A DNA stretch of 64,000 nt from VGBV01 sp963780395 (GTDB lineage Bacteria > Actinomycetota > Thermoleophilia > Solirubrobacterales > 70-9). A program made the position numbers and the translations under genes. Position 1 is the stretch's first letter, and each line of letters opens with the position of its first letter. The stretch is from the NCBI GenBank assembly GCA_963780395.1, contig CAWABY010000005.1, positions 62,001 through 126,000 on the forward strand, in the 5' to 3' direction. The notes beneath the pieces are model-generated. The model saw nothing but the letters and a program-made list of their open reading frames with translations. It did no database searches and was not told the origin of the DNA. Positions 33,845 to 41,924 of this stretch are shown one piece after another.

Positions 33845-34711
33845 CTAGGCGCCGGCTTCGAGCTTGAGCTTCGCTTTGAAAGAGAGGGTCGAGGCCGTGC
33901 CGAAGATCGGGGTGAAGCTGATGGCGACGCGGCCGCTGGCCTTGCCTCTTGCGCGCAGCCGCGCCTTGGCGCCCTTAGTCGGGGTCAGCTTCAGCTTCAC
34001 GGCGCCTGGGGTCGTCGGCTCGACGGTCCTCGGCTTCACCAGCGCGCTCGCCTTTGCCGCCGACGCGGCTCCACCCGCGGCGGACGTCGCCTGGAGGGTC
34101 CCCGGGTTCGGGATCTCGACCGTCAGTGTCGCGTTCCCCTTGCGCCTGTTGCGCTTCAGCTTGCCGAGGGCGATCTGGTTGTTCGGCTCGATGTCGGCGT
34201 TCAGATAGAGCTCGAATGCCGTTTCGATCACCGTGGAGCCGCCGCTGCCGCCGGCGGCTGGGGTGGGGTCATAGGCCTCATAGGTCCCGCCGGCCGTCAT
34301 GTTGCGCCCGACCGGGTTGCCTCCGGCTCCGGTGTCCTCGAGTGCGATCCGGTCGCCGATCGAGATCGGGATCGCGGTTGTGTGGGTGGCGCCGTCGTTC
34401 ATCGCGTCACTGGAGCTGAAGGCGGTGAAGATCGCACCGCCGCTGAACGGCCGGATGACGCTGATGCGAGTCGGACCGCCCCCGGAGTAGTCCGCCCTCC
34501 ACGCGACCACGATCCCGTTCACGGGCGAAGCGACCAAGCGCCCCGCCAGTGCCGTCTGCGAGACGGAGCAGGGCGGGCTTCCGCAGAATGTGCCGGCGTT
34601 CGGGGTCGACGCCATCTGGCTGCCGATGGTCACGGCTGACCAGGCTGTTGAGGCAATAGCTAGATTCGCCGCGAGGGCGAGGGCGAGGACAACCAACGTC
34701 CGGCGTCCCAT
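33845..34711 (-). CDS. Secreted protein of unknown function
   Basis: The 288-residue protein has a signal peptide (MGRRTLVVLALALAANLAIA, cleavage near STAWS-AV). A beta-rich domain with a Cys pair (FCGSPPCSVSQ) follows; it contains VNGIVVAWRADYSGGG and ends with WSxx-free strands. From about 190 there is a second region, rich in Lys, Ala and Thr (KLKRNRRKGNATLTVEIPNP, VKLKLTPTKGAKARL). The C-terminal strand pattern resembles filler domains common in actinobacterial surface proteins. No family is assigned. Confidence 0.6.
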   Translation of the reverse strand: MGRRTLVVLALALAANLAIASTAWSAVTIGSQMASTPNAGTFCGSPPCSVSQTALAGRLVASPVNGIVVAWRADYSGGGPTRISVIRPFSGGAIFTAFSSSDAMNDGATHTTAIPISIGDRIALEDTGAGGNPVGRNMTAGGTYEAYDPTPAAGGSGGSTVIETAFELYLNADIEPNNQIALGKLKRNRRKGNATLTVEIPNPGTLQATSAAGGAASAAKASALVKPRTVEPTTPGAVKLKLTPTKGAKARLRARGKASGRVAISFTPIFGTASTLSFKAKLKLEAGA

Positions 34712-34741
34712 CTGGCCCCGAAGGGTACCCCGAAGAGGTGC

Positions 34742-35536
34742 CTACGCAACGTCGTAGGTTGCGCCTTCGCGAGCGACCTCGACAGGGCCTCCGAAGGCCG
34801 CTTCGGCCAGCTCGCGGGCCCACTCGTCGCCGAGCTCGTCGGAGATGTGGGTGATGACGAGGCGCTTGGCGCCGGCGCGCTTGGCGTGTTCACCGGCCTC
34901 GGCGGGGGTGAGATGCCCGCGGACCCCCGTGCGCTCGGGCCGAGGCAGGGTCGCCTCCATCAGAACCAGGTCCGCGTCGCGGGCGATCTCGACGATCTCC
35001 TCGCCCGGACGGGTGTCGGCGCTGTAGCAGAGCTTGCCCCCTCCCTCGCTCGTGACGTTGACCGCGAAGGTGTCGATGAAGTGGGGCACCGGGTGGAAGC
35101 TGGCCGTGATCTCGCCGACCGTGACCTCGGCGCCGGCCGCGTACTCCTCGAGCTCGAAAGCTTTCTCGACCAGGTCCTCGTTGCCCCAGGCGCCGACCAC
35201 GCGGCGAAGGGTCTCGCGCGCCCCGGGCGGGGCGACCAGCCGCGGCCGCGCGGGGCTGTCTGTGCCCGGCCAGGTGTGAACGGGGACGGGCTGCTGCCTG
35301 GGCGCGTAGGTGAGGGCGTAGGAGTACGGAACCAGGTCCAGGAAGTGGTCCGCGTGCAGGTGGGAGATCAGGACTCCATCCACCTCGGTGTAGTCGACGC
35401 GCTGGCGCAGCTTGCCGAAGACGCCGTTGCCGCAGTCGAGCAGGACGGTCGTCTCGCCCTGCTGGATCAGGTAGCCGCTGCAGGCCCCCCCGGCATCCTG
35501 CCAGGAGGGCGACTTGCCCAGCACCGTGAGTCTCAA
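34742..35536 (-). CDS. MBL-fold metallo-hydrolase
   Basis: The 264-residue protein shows the metallo-beta-lactamase fold: LDCGNGVFGKL, LISHLHADHFLDLVPY (HxHxDH metal site), FHPVPHFIDTFAV, CYSADTRPGEEIV and LVITHIS. It is close to the RNase Z/arylsulfatase-like subgroup, but it lacks clear RNase Z exosite features, so the substrate is uncertain. The TTG start at 35536 has a GAGGA site. Confidence 0.87.
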   Translation of the reverse strand: MRLTVLGKSPSWQDAGGACSGYLIQQGETTVLLDCGNGVFGKLRQRVDYTEVDGVLISHLHADHFLDLVPYSYALTYAPRQQPVPVHTWPGTDSPARPRLVAPPGARETLRRVVGAWGNEDLVEKAFELEEYAAGAEVTVGEITASFHPVPHFIDTFAVNVTSEGGGKLCYSADTRPGEEIVEIARDADLVLMEATLPRPERTGVRGHLTPAEAGEHAKRAGAKRLVITHISDELGDEWARELAEAAFGGPVEVAREGATYDVA

Positions 35537-35578
35537 CCGATCCTCATCCCAGGTCCCGTGGGGGACTGTAAACAGCGA

Positions 35579-35881
35579 CTACGCGCGGAGCTGCAGTTCG
35601 GATGCCGCGGGGGCGGCGTCCGAACGCATCAGCAGCGCGGGCTGCAGCGGCGGGACCAGGCCGTTCGGCGTGTCGGGCCTGAAGGTCGGGCAGGGCTCGT
35701 CGAGCCCGAGGGCGCAGAGGTTGTGACGGCGGAAGAAGCAGTCGTCGCAACTCGGTTTGCTCGCGCTCGCGCGCGCCTGGCCTGCGGCCAAGTCTTCGCC
35801 TCTCTCTGAGTAGGAGCTGTTTTGGCTGGTGCTGGAACACCGCCCCGGGCCTGCCCCGGTGACGCATCGCCATGATGCCAC
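35579..35881 (-). CDS. Small Cys-motif protein, conserved-looking
   Basis: The 100-residue frame contains a compact Cys cluster, PSCDDCFFRRHNLCAL followed by DEPCPTFRP (C-x2-C, then two single Cys), which could bind a metal. The C-terminus reads NGLVPPLQPALLMRSD. I recall similar CxxCFF...LCAL...PCPTFR patterns in uncharacterised actinobacterial proteins, but cannot check this. The first 40 residues may be untranslated if a later start is used. It may be translated in a run with the MBL gene. Confidence 0.45.
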   Translation of the reverse strand: MASWRCVTGAGPGRCSSTSQNSSYSERGEDLAAGQARASASKPSCDDCFFRRHNLCALGLDEPCPTFRPDTPNGLVPPLQPALLMRSDAAPAASELQLRA

Positions 35882-35948
35882 TTCGCCAGGCGTGCGTCAG
35901 GCGTGATTCCGCAAATGGCGACCTCTTTCTCTGTCACCAGCCGGGAGC

Positions 35949-35954
35949 TAGAAT
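35949..35954 (+). promoter_or_regulatory. Predicted -10 box (leaderless) of the hydroxylase gene
   Basis: TAGAAT lies eight bases before the ATG at 35963 with no Shine-Dalgarno. It supports that start over the upstream ATG at 35903. Confidence 0.55.
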
Positions 35955-35962
35955 TGCCGCCG

Positions 35963-36628
35963 ATGGCACAGGAGCGAACCAGTCGTCTGGCCGCCTCTCC
36001 TCCGATGTTCGAGAGCCGCTTTCTGGACTTCTTCACCCGGGTGCATCCGGCGATGCCGGCGATCGTCTTCCTACCGGTCGTCGCCGGCACCGTCTGGCTC
36101 GGTCTCGACCGCGGCCTCAGCGCCGGCACCACGGCGCTGCTGGTGCTGGCGGGGGTCGTGATCTGGACCCCGACCGAGTACTGGCTGCACCGCCTCGTCT
36201 TCCACTGGCAGCCGAAGTTCCGTGGCGGCGACCGCCTCCACTTCATGATTCACGGCGTCCATCACGACCATCCCAACGACGCGATGAGGCTGGTCATGCC
36301 TCCGGCCGCCAGCATCCCGCTGGCGGCGCTGTTCTTCGGCCTCTTCTCCCTGATTTTCGGGATGCCGCACGCGCTGCCCCTGTTCGCGGGCTTCATCCTC
36401 GGCTACCTGGCCTACGACTACACGCACTACCACGTGCATCACCACACCCCGAAGACCGAGTCGGGGCGCAAGCTGCGCGAGCAGCACATGCGCCACCACT
36501 TCCAGGACCACCACTACGGCTTCGGGGTCAGCTCACCGATCTGGGACGTGGTCTTCCGCACCCTCCCCCGCGTTCGAAAGAGCGAGCGGCGGACCGAAGC
36601 CGACACCGCCGCCGCCGACCAGCCCTAG
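35963..36628 (+). CDS. Fatty-acid hydroxylase / sterol desaturase family membrane enzyme
   Basis: The 221-residue membrane protein has the eight-histidine diiron signature of this superfamily: HRLVFH, HGVHHDH, HYHVHHH and HMRHHFQDHHYGFG, spread between four hydrophobic segments. The arrangement resembles fatty acid 2-hydroxylase (Scs7/FA2H-like) proteins acting on membrane lipids. Its TAG stop shares a CTAG with the convergent dehydrogenase gene. Confidence 0.88.
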   Translation: MAQERTSRLAASPPMFESRFLDFFTRVHPAMPAIVFLPVVAGTVWLGLDRGLSAGTTALLVLAGVVIWTPTEYWLHRLVFHWQPKFRGGDRLHFMIHGVHHDHPNDAMRLVMPPAASIPLAALFFGLFSLIFGMPHALPLFAGFILGYLAYDYTHYHVHHHTPKTESGRKLREQHMRHHFQDHHYGFGVSSPIWDVVFRTLPRVRKSERRTEADTAAADQP

Positions 36629-37587
36629 GCCACGCGGTTCGGCGGTTCCGAGCCCTCGAGGACGGCGATCGCGTTCTCGGCCGCGGTCCTGGCCATGCCG
36701 TCGCGCGACGGGACCGTGGCCGAACCGATGTGCGGCAGCAGCACCGCGCGCGGCGCATCGAGCAGGCTCGACGGCACGTTCGGCTCACCTTCGTAGACGT
36801 CCAGGCCGGCGGCGCCCAGTCGCCCGTCCTTGAGCGCCTCCGCGACCGCGTCGGCGTCAACCAGCGGCCCGCGCGAGGTGTTGACCAGGACCCCCTGTGG
36901 GCCGATCAGGTCGACCTCTGCGCGGCCGATCATCCGGTGGGTCTCGTCGCTGGCGGGAGCGTGGACGCTGACCACGTCGGACTCGTTCAGCAGCTCCGCC
37001 AGCTCGACGCGGCTGGCGCCGATCGCCTGCTCGGCCTCGGGCTTGGGAGTGCGGCTCGTGTACAGGACCCGGGCGCCGAGGGCCGCGACCAGCTCCGCGT
37101 AGCGAGCGCCGATGCGGCCCATGCCGATGACCCCGACCGTCGAGCCCCGCAGCTCCAGCCCCCTGTAGGCGGCCGGGTCCCAGCCCTGCCAGCGTCCCTC
37201 GCGCAGGTCGCGCTCGGCGTCGCTCATGCGCCGGCCCGCCGCCAGGGTCAGCGCCAGCGCCAGCTCGGCCGTCGCCTGCGTCAGCACGTCGGGGGTGTTG
37301 GTGACGATCACGCCGCGCTCGCGGCAGGCGTCCAGGTCCACGTTGTCGTAGCCGACCGCGAAGTTGGCCGAGACCTTGAGCCCATCGCCGGCGGCGTCCA
37401 GCAGCTCGCCATCGACGGGCACGGTCGGGTCCGGGATCAGGGCCGCGGCACCCGGGACGAGCTCGAGTAGACCCTCGCGCGTCGCCTCCAGGCCGCCCAG
37501 CCTGACCTCGTAGCGTTCGCTCAGCAGGTCCAAGCCGGCGGGCAGCAGGACACGGCAGACGACCACGATGGGGCTGTTTTCATTCAT
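36625..37587 (-). CDS. 2-hydroxyacid dehydrogenase (glyoxylate/hydroxypyruvate reductase-like)
   Basis: The 320-residue NAD(P)-dependent enzyme has FAVGYDNVDLDACRERGVIV, the Rossmann loop GVIGMGRIGARYAE and the catalytic Arg-Glu-His set in NTSRGPLVD, LDVYEGEP and LPHIGSAT. The substrate assignment (glyoxylate, hydroxypyruvate or related) is by family. A GTG two codons further upstream is an alternative start. It is divergent from the AT-hook protein gene. Confidence 0.88.
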   Translation of the reverse strand: MNENSPIVVVCRVLLPAGLDLLSERYEVRLGGLEATREGLLELVPGAAALIPDPTVPVDGELLDAAGDGLKVSANFAVGYDNVDLDACRERGVIVTNTPDVLTQATAELALALTLAAGRRMSDAERDLREGRWQGWDPAAYRGLELRGSTVGVIGMGRIGARYAELVAALGARVLYTSRTPKPEAEQAIGASRVELAELLNESDVVSVHAPASDETHRMIGRAEVDLIGPQGVLVNTSRGPLVDADAVAEALKDGRLGAAGLDVYEGEPNVPSSLLDAPRAVLLPHIGSATVPSRDGMARTAAENAIAVLEGSEPPNRVA

Positions 37588-37598
37588 ATGCACAATCG

Positions 37599-37625
37599 GT
37601 AACAGTTACAGTGAGGTGACACTGT
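37599..37625. promoter_or_regulatory. Overlapping inverted repeats between divergent genes
   Basis: GTAAC-A-GTTAC (37599-37609) and ACAGTG-AGGTGA-CACTGT (37608-37625) overlap in the 67-base gap between the dehydrogenase and the DNA-binding protein. They look like operator sites, possibly autoregulatory. Confidence 0.5.
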
Positions 37626-37654
37626 CAGGTAACTACAGGGGGAGGAACTCTCAC

Positions 37655-38005
37655 ATGCCACAAGCTTCGAACACGGTTGACAAGGCGAGGGCGCTGCTGG
37701 AGCAGCGCCGAGACGAGCTTCAGAGCGAGCTGCGGCAGATCGAGAGCGCGATCTCCGGGCTGGGCGGTCGCAAGCGAGGCCCCGGTCGCCCGCGTGGGTC
37801 GGGCGGCGGCCGCCGGCGCACCAGGCGCGGCGGAACCCGAGCCGACCAGGCCGTCAAGATCATCGGCGATAACCCCGGCATCGGAGTCTCCGAGCTCGGC
37901 AAGAAGATGCGGCTGAAGGCGCCCAACTACCTCTACCGGGTGCTTCCCGACCTGGAGAAGGAGGGACGGATCAAGAAGAAGGGGAGCGGCTACCACCCCG
38001 GCTGA
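37655..38005 (+). CDS. Basic DNA-binding protein: coiled coil, AT-hook and winged helix
   Basis: The 116-residue protein starts behind a GGGGAGG site. Residues 5-35 form a charged helix/coiled coil (RALLEQRRDELQSELRQIES). Residues 40-65 are Arg/Gly-rich and contain an AT-hook core (GPGRPRG). Residues 65-115 look like a small winged helix (QAVKIIGDNPGIGVSELGKK, then LEKEGRIKKKGSGYHPG). This plan fits a nucleoid-associated or H-NS/Lsr2-like regulator. It is preceded by inverted repeats. Confidence 0.7.
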   Translation: MPQASNTVDKARALLEQRRDELQSELRQIESAISGLGGRKRGPGRPRGSGGGRRRTRRGGTRADQAVKIIGDNPGIGVSELGKKMRLKAPNYLYRVLPDLEKEGRIKKKGSGYHPG

Positions 38006-38023
38006 GTCGGGCATCCCGGCAGG

Positions 38024-39628
38024 CTACTGCCGCTGGACGTCCTTTCCCTTGCCGCCCTTGAGGCGGTCCTTGCCGCCCGGGCCTCCGATCAGGGTGTCGT
38101 TGCCCTTGCCCCCGAGCAGGCGGTCGTTGCCCTTGCCGCCCAGCAGGCGATCCTTGCCGGCCTCGCCGCAGATCGTGTCGGCCTTGCCGAGCCCGGAGAT
38201 CGTGTCCTTGCCGGCGCCGCCGGAGATCACGTCCTTGCGCTTCGTCCCCTTGAGCTTGTCCTTGCCCGGCGTCCCGGTCAGGGTCGGGATCTTGCCCGCG
38301 CAGCGAGGCACTCCCTCGTAGCGCGCCAGCGCCCAGTCGCTGAACAGGGTCGCGGTCGCGCCGGCCGCCACGATGCGGCCGCCGCGATCGATCGCCACGC
38401 TCTCGGCGAAGTCGTTCGCTGGACCGACGTCGGTGTTGGTCTTGCCGTCGCCGCTGAACGAGGTGTCGGGGTTGCCGCTGGTGAGGAATCGGGCGACCAC
38501 GAACTCGGCGGGCCCAATGTCGACGGCCCCGGCGATAACGGGCCTGCCGGCACCGTCGATCGCGATCCCATTCGCGAACTCGGTGCCGCCGAAATCCACT
38601 GAGGCGACGCCGTTGCCGCCGAAGCTCGCGTCCCGGGTCCCGCCCGTGGTCAGCTGCAGCACGGCCATATCCGCGCCCGTCGTCTCGGCGAACCCCGCCA
38701 GCAGGGGTCGATCGCCGGCGGCGATCGCGAGCGCCTCGGCGCCATCGGACTGGTTGGGGGCGACGCCGGCGGACGCGTCGGTGATCGAGCGGCCCGCGAT
38801 CAGGGGGTTCGTGGCGAACGACGTGTCGAGGGTGCCACCGGTCAGGTAGCGGGCGGCGAAGAAGTTCTCCTCGCCCTGCACGATGTCGGTAACGCCCGCG
38901 ATCACGATGCGACCGAGGGAGTCGATCGCAACACCGCGCGCCGCGTCGTCGCTGCTGACGGTGTTGACGTTGAGCGAGTCGAAGCCGTCGGGTGCGCTGA
39001 AGCCGGGGTCGAGCGTTCCCTGCGACGTCAGCCTCAGGGTCAGCGCGTTCCTCGTCGCGGCGCCGAGCGGGCCGGTGGCGACGATCCGGTCGGCGCTGTC
39101 CACCACCAGGTCATCGACGAAGTCCGCGTTCGCGCCGTCGAAGTCCTGCAGGAAGATCCCGTCGCCCCCGCCGAAGCTCGAGTCCGGCGCCCCTGCAGCT
39201 GTCAGGCGAACCACGGCCGTCTGGGCGGTGCTCGCCTCGCCGCTCGAACCGCCGACCACCACCCTCCCCTGCGAGTCGAGGGCGATCGCGTTGGCGTGGT
39301 CGCCCGCGGTGCCGCCGGCGAGGTTGAGGGTGAGGATTCCGTCCCCTGCGAAGCTCGGGTCGAGGGCGCCGTTGGGCAGGTAGCGGGCGACGGCGAAATC
39401 GCCCGTGTCCATCCCGGGGCCGTCGACGTCGGCCGCGATCAGGATGCGGTTCTCCGAGTCGGTGACCACGTCCTCCGCCCCGCCCTGGGTGACGTCCTGG
39501 ACCAGCTTGCCGTCGCCGCTGAAGCCGGGATCAAGGTCCCCCATCGCGGCGCCCGCGACGCCGGCGCCCAGCGCGGCCACGGCGCCCACCGCCAATCCGA
39601 CCGACAGCGTTTTCAGAGCCCTCCCCAT
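38024..39628 (-). CDS. Secreted delta-60 repeat protein with a lysine-rich RTX tail
   Basis: The 534-residue protein has a signal peptide (MGRALKTLSV, cleavage near VAGAA). About seven delta-60 repeats of roughly 55-60 residues follow (FAVARYLPNGALDPSFAGDG, VVVGGSS and similar), forming a probable beta-propeller. From about 445 a hemolysin-type Ca-binding tail follows, but many units read GGxGKD with Lys (GGAGKDTISG, GGKGNDRLLG, GGKGKDVQRQ). It is probably cell-surface. TACGCT lies seven bases upstream of the ATG at 39628, supporting this start over earlier ones. Confidence 0.82.
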   Translation of the reverse strand: MGRALKTLSVGLAVGAVAALGAGVAGAAMGDLDPGFSGDGKLVQDVTQGGAEDVVTDSENRILIAADVDGPGMDTGDFAVARYLPNGALDPSFAGDGILTLNLAGGTAGDHANAIALDSQGRVVVGGSSGEASTAQTAVVRLTAAGAPDSSFGGGDGIFLQDFDGANADFVDDLVVDSADRIVATGPLGAATRNALTLRLTSQGTLDPGFSAPDGFDSLNVNTVSSDDAARGVAIDSLGRIVIAGVTDIVQGEENFFAARYLTGGTLDTSFATNPLIAGRSITDASAGVAPNQSDGAEALAIAAGDRPLLAGFAETTGADMAVLQLTTGGTRDASFGGNGVASVDFGGTEFANGIAIDGAGRPVIAGAVDIGPAEFVVARFLTSGNPDTSFSGDGKTNTDVGPANDFAESVAIDRGGRIVAAGATATLFSDWALARYEGVPRCAGKIPTLTGTPGKDKLKGTKRKDVISGGAGKDTISGLGKADTICGEAGKDRLLGGKGNDRLLGGKGNDTLIGGPGGKDRLKGGKGKDVQRQ

Positions 39629-39635
39629 CTCGTTG

Positions 39636-39641
39636 AGCGTA
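39636..39641 (-). promoter_or_regulatory. Predicted -10 box (leaderless) of the delta-60/RTX gene
   Basis: TACGCT on the minus strand lies seven bases before the ATG at 39628. Confidence 0.5.
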
Positions 39642-39645
39642 CCCC

Positions 39646-40632
39646 TTAAATCAGGCCCAGCTCGGCGACCGCGTCGCGCTCTTCCTTCAGCTCGCCGACG
39701 CTCCCGTCGATCCGCTCGCGCGAGAAGTCGTCGATCTCGAGGCCCTCGACGATGGTCCACTCGCCGCCCTTACACGTGCAGGGGAAGCCGCTGATCAGGC
39801 CCGCCTCGATCTCATAGCTGCCGTCTGAGGGCACCCCCATCGAGACCCAGTCGCCCTCCGATGTCCCGAGAACCCAGTCATGAATGTGATCAATGGCGGC
39901 GCTGGCGGCCGACTTGGCGCTGGAGGCGCCGCGAGCCTCGATGATCGCCGCGCCGCGCTTCTGCACGGTCGGGATGAACTCGCTCTCAACCCATTTGCGC
40001 TCGGTGACCAGCTCGGTGGCGGGCTTGCCGTTGACCTCGGCGTGGGTGATGTCGGGGTATTGGGTCGCGGAGTGGTTGCCCCAGATCGTCATCTTCTTCA
40101 CGTCGCGGGCGTGGGCTCCCACCTTCTTCGCGAGCTGAGCCTTGGCTCGGTTGTGGTCGAGGCGCATCATCGCCGTGAAGCGCTCGGGCGGTACGTCGGG
40201 CGCGTGCGCCTTGGCGATCAGGCAGTTGGTGTTGGCCGGGTTTCCGACCACGAGCACCCTGATGTCGTCGGCGGCCCCGGCGTTGATCGCCTCACCCTGG
40301 GGCTTGAAGATGCCTCCATTCGCCTCCAGCAGGTCCGAGCGCTCCATCCCCTTGCCGCGGGGGCGGGCGCCGATCAGCAGTCCGACGTTGGCGCCGTCGA
40401 ACGCGACCTTGGCGTCGTCGGTGATCTCGATCTTCTCGAGCAGGGGGAAGGCGCTGTCCTCGAGCTCCATCACGACCCCCTCGACGGCCTTCATCGCGTC
40501 GGGGATCTCGAGCAGGTGAAGCTCGACGGGCGTGTCGTCGCCAAGCAGCTGCCCGCTGGCGATTCGCGGCAGGATCGCGTAGCCGATCTGTCCTGCGGCG
40601 CCGGTGACTGTGACCTTGACTGGGTTGCTCAC
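39646..40632 (-). CDS. mdh: Malate dehydrogenase
   Basis: The enzyme oxidises malate to oxaloacetate in the TCA cycle. It has the Rossmann loop VTGAAGQIGYAILPRIASG, GARPRGKGMERSDLL (substrate Arg residues), VVGNPANTN, RLDHNRAKAQLA and the catalytic His in IWGNHSATQYPD. The length is 328 residues, of the actinobacterial/cytosolic type. The GTG start overlaps the icd stop, so it is translated from the icd-mdh operon. Confidence 0.95.
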   Translation of the reverse strand: MSNPVKVTVTGAAGQIGYAILPRIASGQLLGDDTPVELHLLEIPDAMKAVEGVVMELEDSAFPLLEKIEITDDAKVAFDGANVGLLIGARPRGKGMERSDLLEANGGIFKPQGEAINAGAADDIRVLVVGNPANTNCLIAKAHAPDVPPERFTAMMRLDHNRAKAQLAKKVGAHARDVKKMTIWGNHSATQYPDITHAEVNGKPATELVTERKWVESEFIPTVQKRGAAIIEARGASSAKSAASAAIDHIHDWVLGTSEGDWVSMGVPSDGSYEIEAGLISGFPCTCKGGEWTIVEGLEIDDFSRERIDGSVGELKEERDAVAELGLI

Positions 40633-41846
40633 TTCATCTCCTTCTGAAGGTTTTCGTCGATCGAGGCGAGGAACTCCTCGGTCGTCTGGAACTCCTGCTC
40701 TGGGCCGACTAGGAGGGCGAGGTCCTTGGTCATATGCCCACTCTCCACGGTCTCGACGCAGACGCGCTCCAGGCTCGTCGCGAACTCGCTCACCTCGGGG
40801 GTCTCGTCCATGCGCCCGCGCGCGGCGAGGGCGCGGGTCCAGGCGAAGATCGAAGCGATCGGGTTGGTCGAGGTCGCGTTGCCCTTCTGGTGCTCACGGA
40901 AGTGGCGTGTGACGGTGCCGTGCGCAGCCTCCGCCTCGACGGTCTTGCCGTCGGGGGTCATGAGGACCGAGGTCATCAGCCCCAGCGAGCCGAAGCCCTG
41001 GGCGACGGTGTCGGACTGCACGTCGCCGTCGTAGTTCTTGCAGGCCCAGACGTAGCCGCCCTCCCACTTCAGCGCCGCTGCGACCATGTCGTCGATCAGG
41101 CGGTGCTCGTAGGTGAGGCCCGCCGAGTCGAACTCGGCCTTGAACTCGTCGTCGAAGACCTCCTGGAAGAGGTCCTTGAAGCGGCCGTCGTAGGTCTTCA
41201 GGATCGTGTTCTTGGTCGACATGTAGACGGGATAGTCGCGCTCGAGGCCGTAACGGAAGGATGCGCGGGCGAAGTCGCGGATCGAGTCGTCGAGGTTGAA
41301 CATCGCCATCGCCACGCCGCCGCCCTCGGGGAAGTCGTAGACCTCGAGCTCGATCGACTCGTCCCCGTTGTCGGGGTTGAAGACCAGCATCAGCTTGCCT
41401 TCGCCCGGGATCAGGGTGTCGGTGGCGCGGTACTGGTCGCCGAAGGCGTGGCGGCCGATGATGATGGGCTTCGTCCACCCGGGCACGAGCCGCGGGATGT
41501 TGGAGATCACGATCGGCTCGCGGAAGATGACGCCGCCCAGGATGTTGCGGATGGTGCCGTTGGGCGAGCGGTACATCTCGCTGAGGCCGAACTCCTTGAC
41601 CCGAGCCTCGTCGGGGGTGATCGTGGCGCACTTGACGCCTACCCCGTGCTTCTTGATCGCCTCGGCGGCGTCGACCGTGATCTGGTCCTTGCTCGCCTCC
41701 CGGCTCTCGATCGAGAGGTCGAAGTAATCCAGCTCGAGCTCGAGGTAGGGCAGGATCAGCTGCTCCTTGATGAAGGCCCAGATGATCCGCGTCATCTCGT
41801 CGCCGTCGAGCTCGACGATCGGGTTCTTGACCTTGATCTTCGCCAC
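40629..41846 (-). CDS. icd: NADP-dependent isocitrate dehydrogenase
   Basis: The enzyme decarboxylates isocitrate to 2-oxoglutarate. The 405-residue protein has KIKVKNPIVELDGDEMTRII at its start, CATITPDEARVKEFGL, SPNGTIRNILGG (Ser-containing substrate loop), YDGRFKDLFQEVF and EAAHGTVTRHF. It is of the eukaryote-like homodimeric subfamily. I chose GTG 41846 because it begins the family N-terminus; a TTG at 41867 is an alternative. It is followed by mdh with overlapping codons. Confidence 0.94.
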   Translation of the reverse strand: MAKIKVKNPIVELDGDEMTRIIWAFIKEQLILPYLELELDYFDLSIESREASKDQITVDAAEAIKKHGVGVKCATITPDEARVKEFGLSEMYRSPNGTIRNILGGVIFREPIVISNIPRLVPGWTKPIIIGRHAFGDQYRATDTLIPGEGKLMLVFNPDNGDESIELEVYDFPEGGGVAMAMFNLDDSIRDFARASFRYGLERDYPVYMSTKNTILKTYDGRFKDLFQEVFDDEFKAEFDSAGLTYEHRLIDDMVAAALKWEGGYVWACKNYDGDVQSDTVAQGFGSLGLMTSVLMTPDGKTVEAEAAHGTVTRHFREHQKGNATSTNPIASIFAWTRALAARGRMDETPEVSEFATSLERVCVETVESGHMTKDLALLVGPEQEFQTTEEFLASIDENLQKEMK

Positions 41847-41924
41847 GGAAGCGGCGATGCTACGCAAGATGAGGAGCCGGACGCTCCTGGGACTGGGCCT
41901 AGCGTGTGAGCGCCGGCGGGCGGC

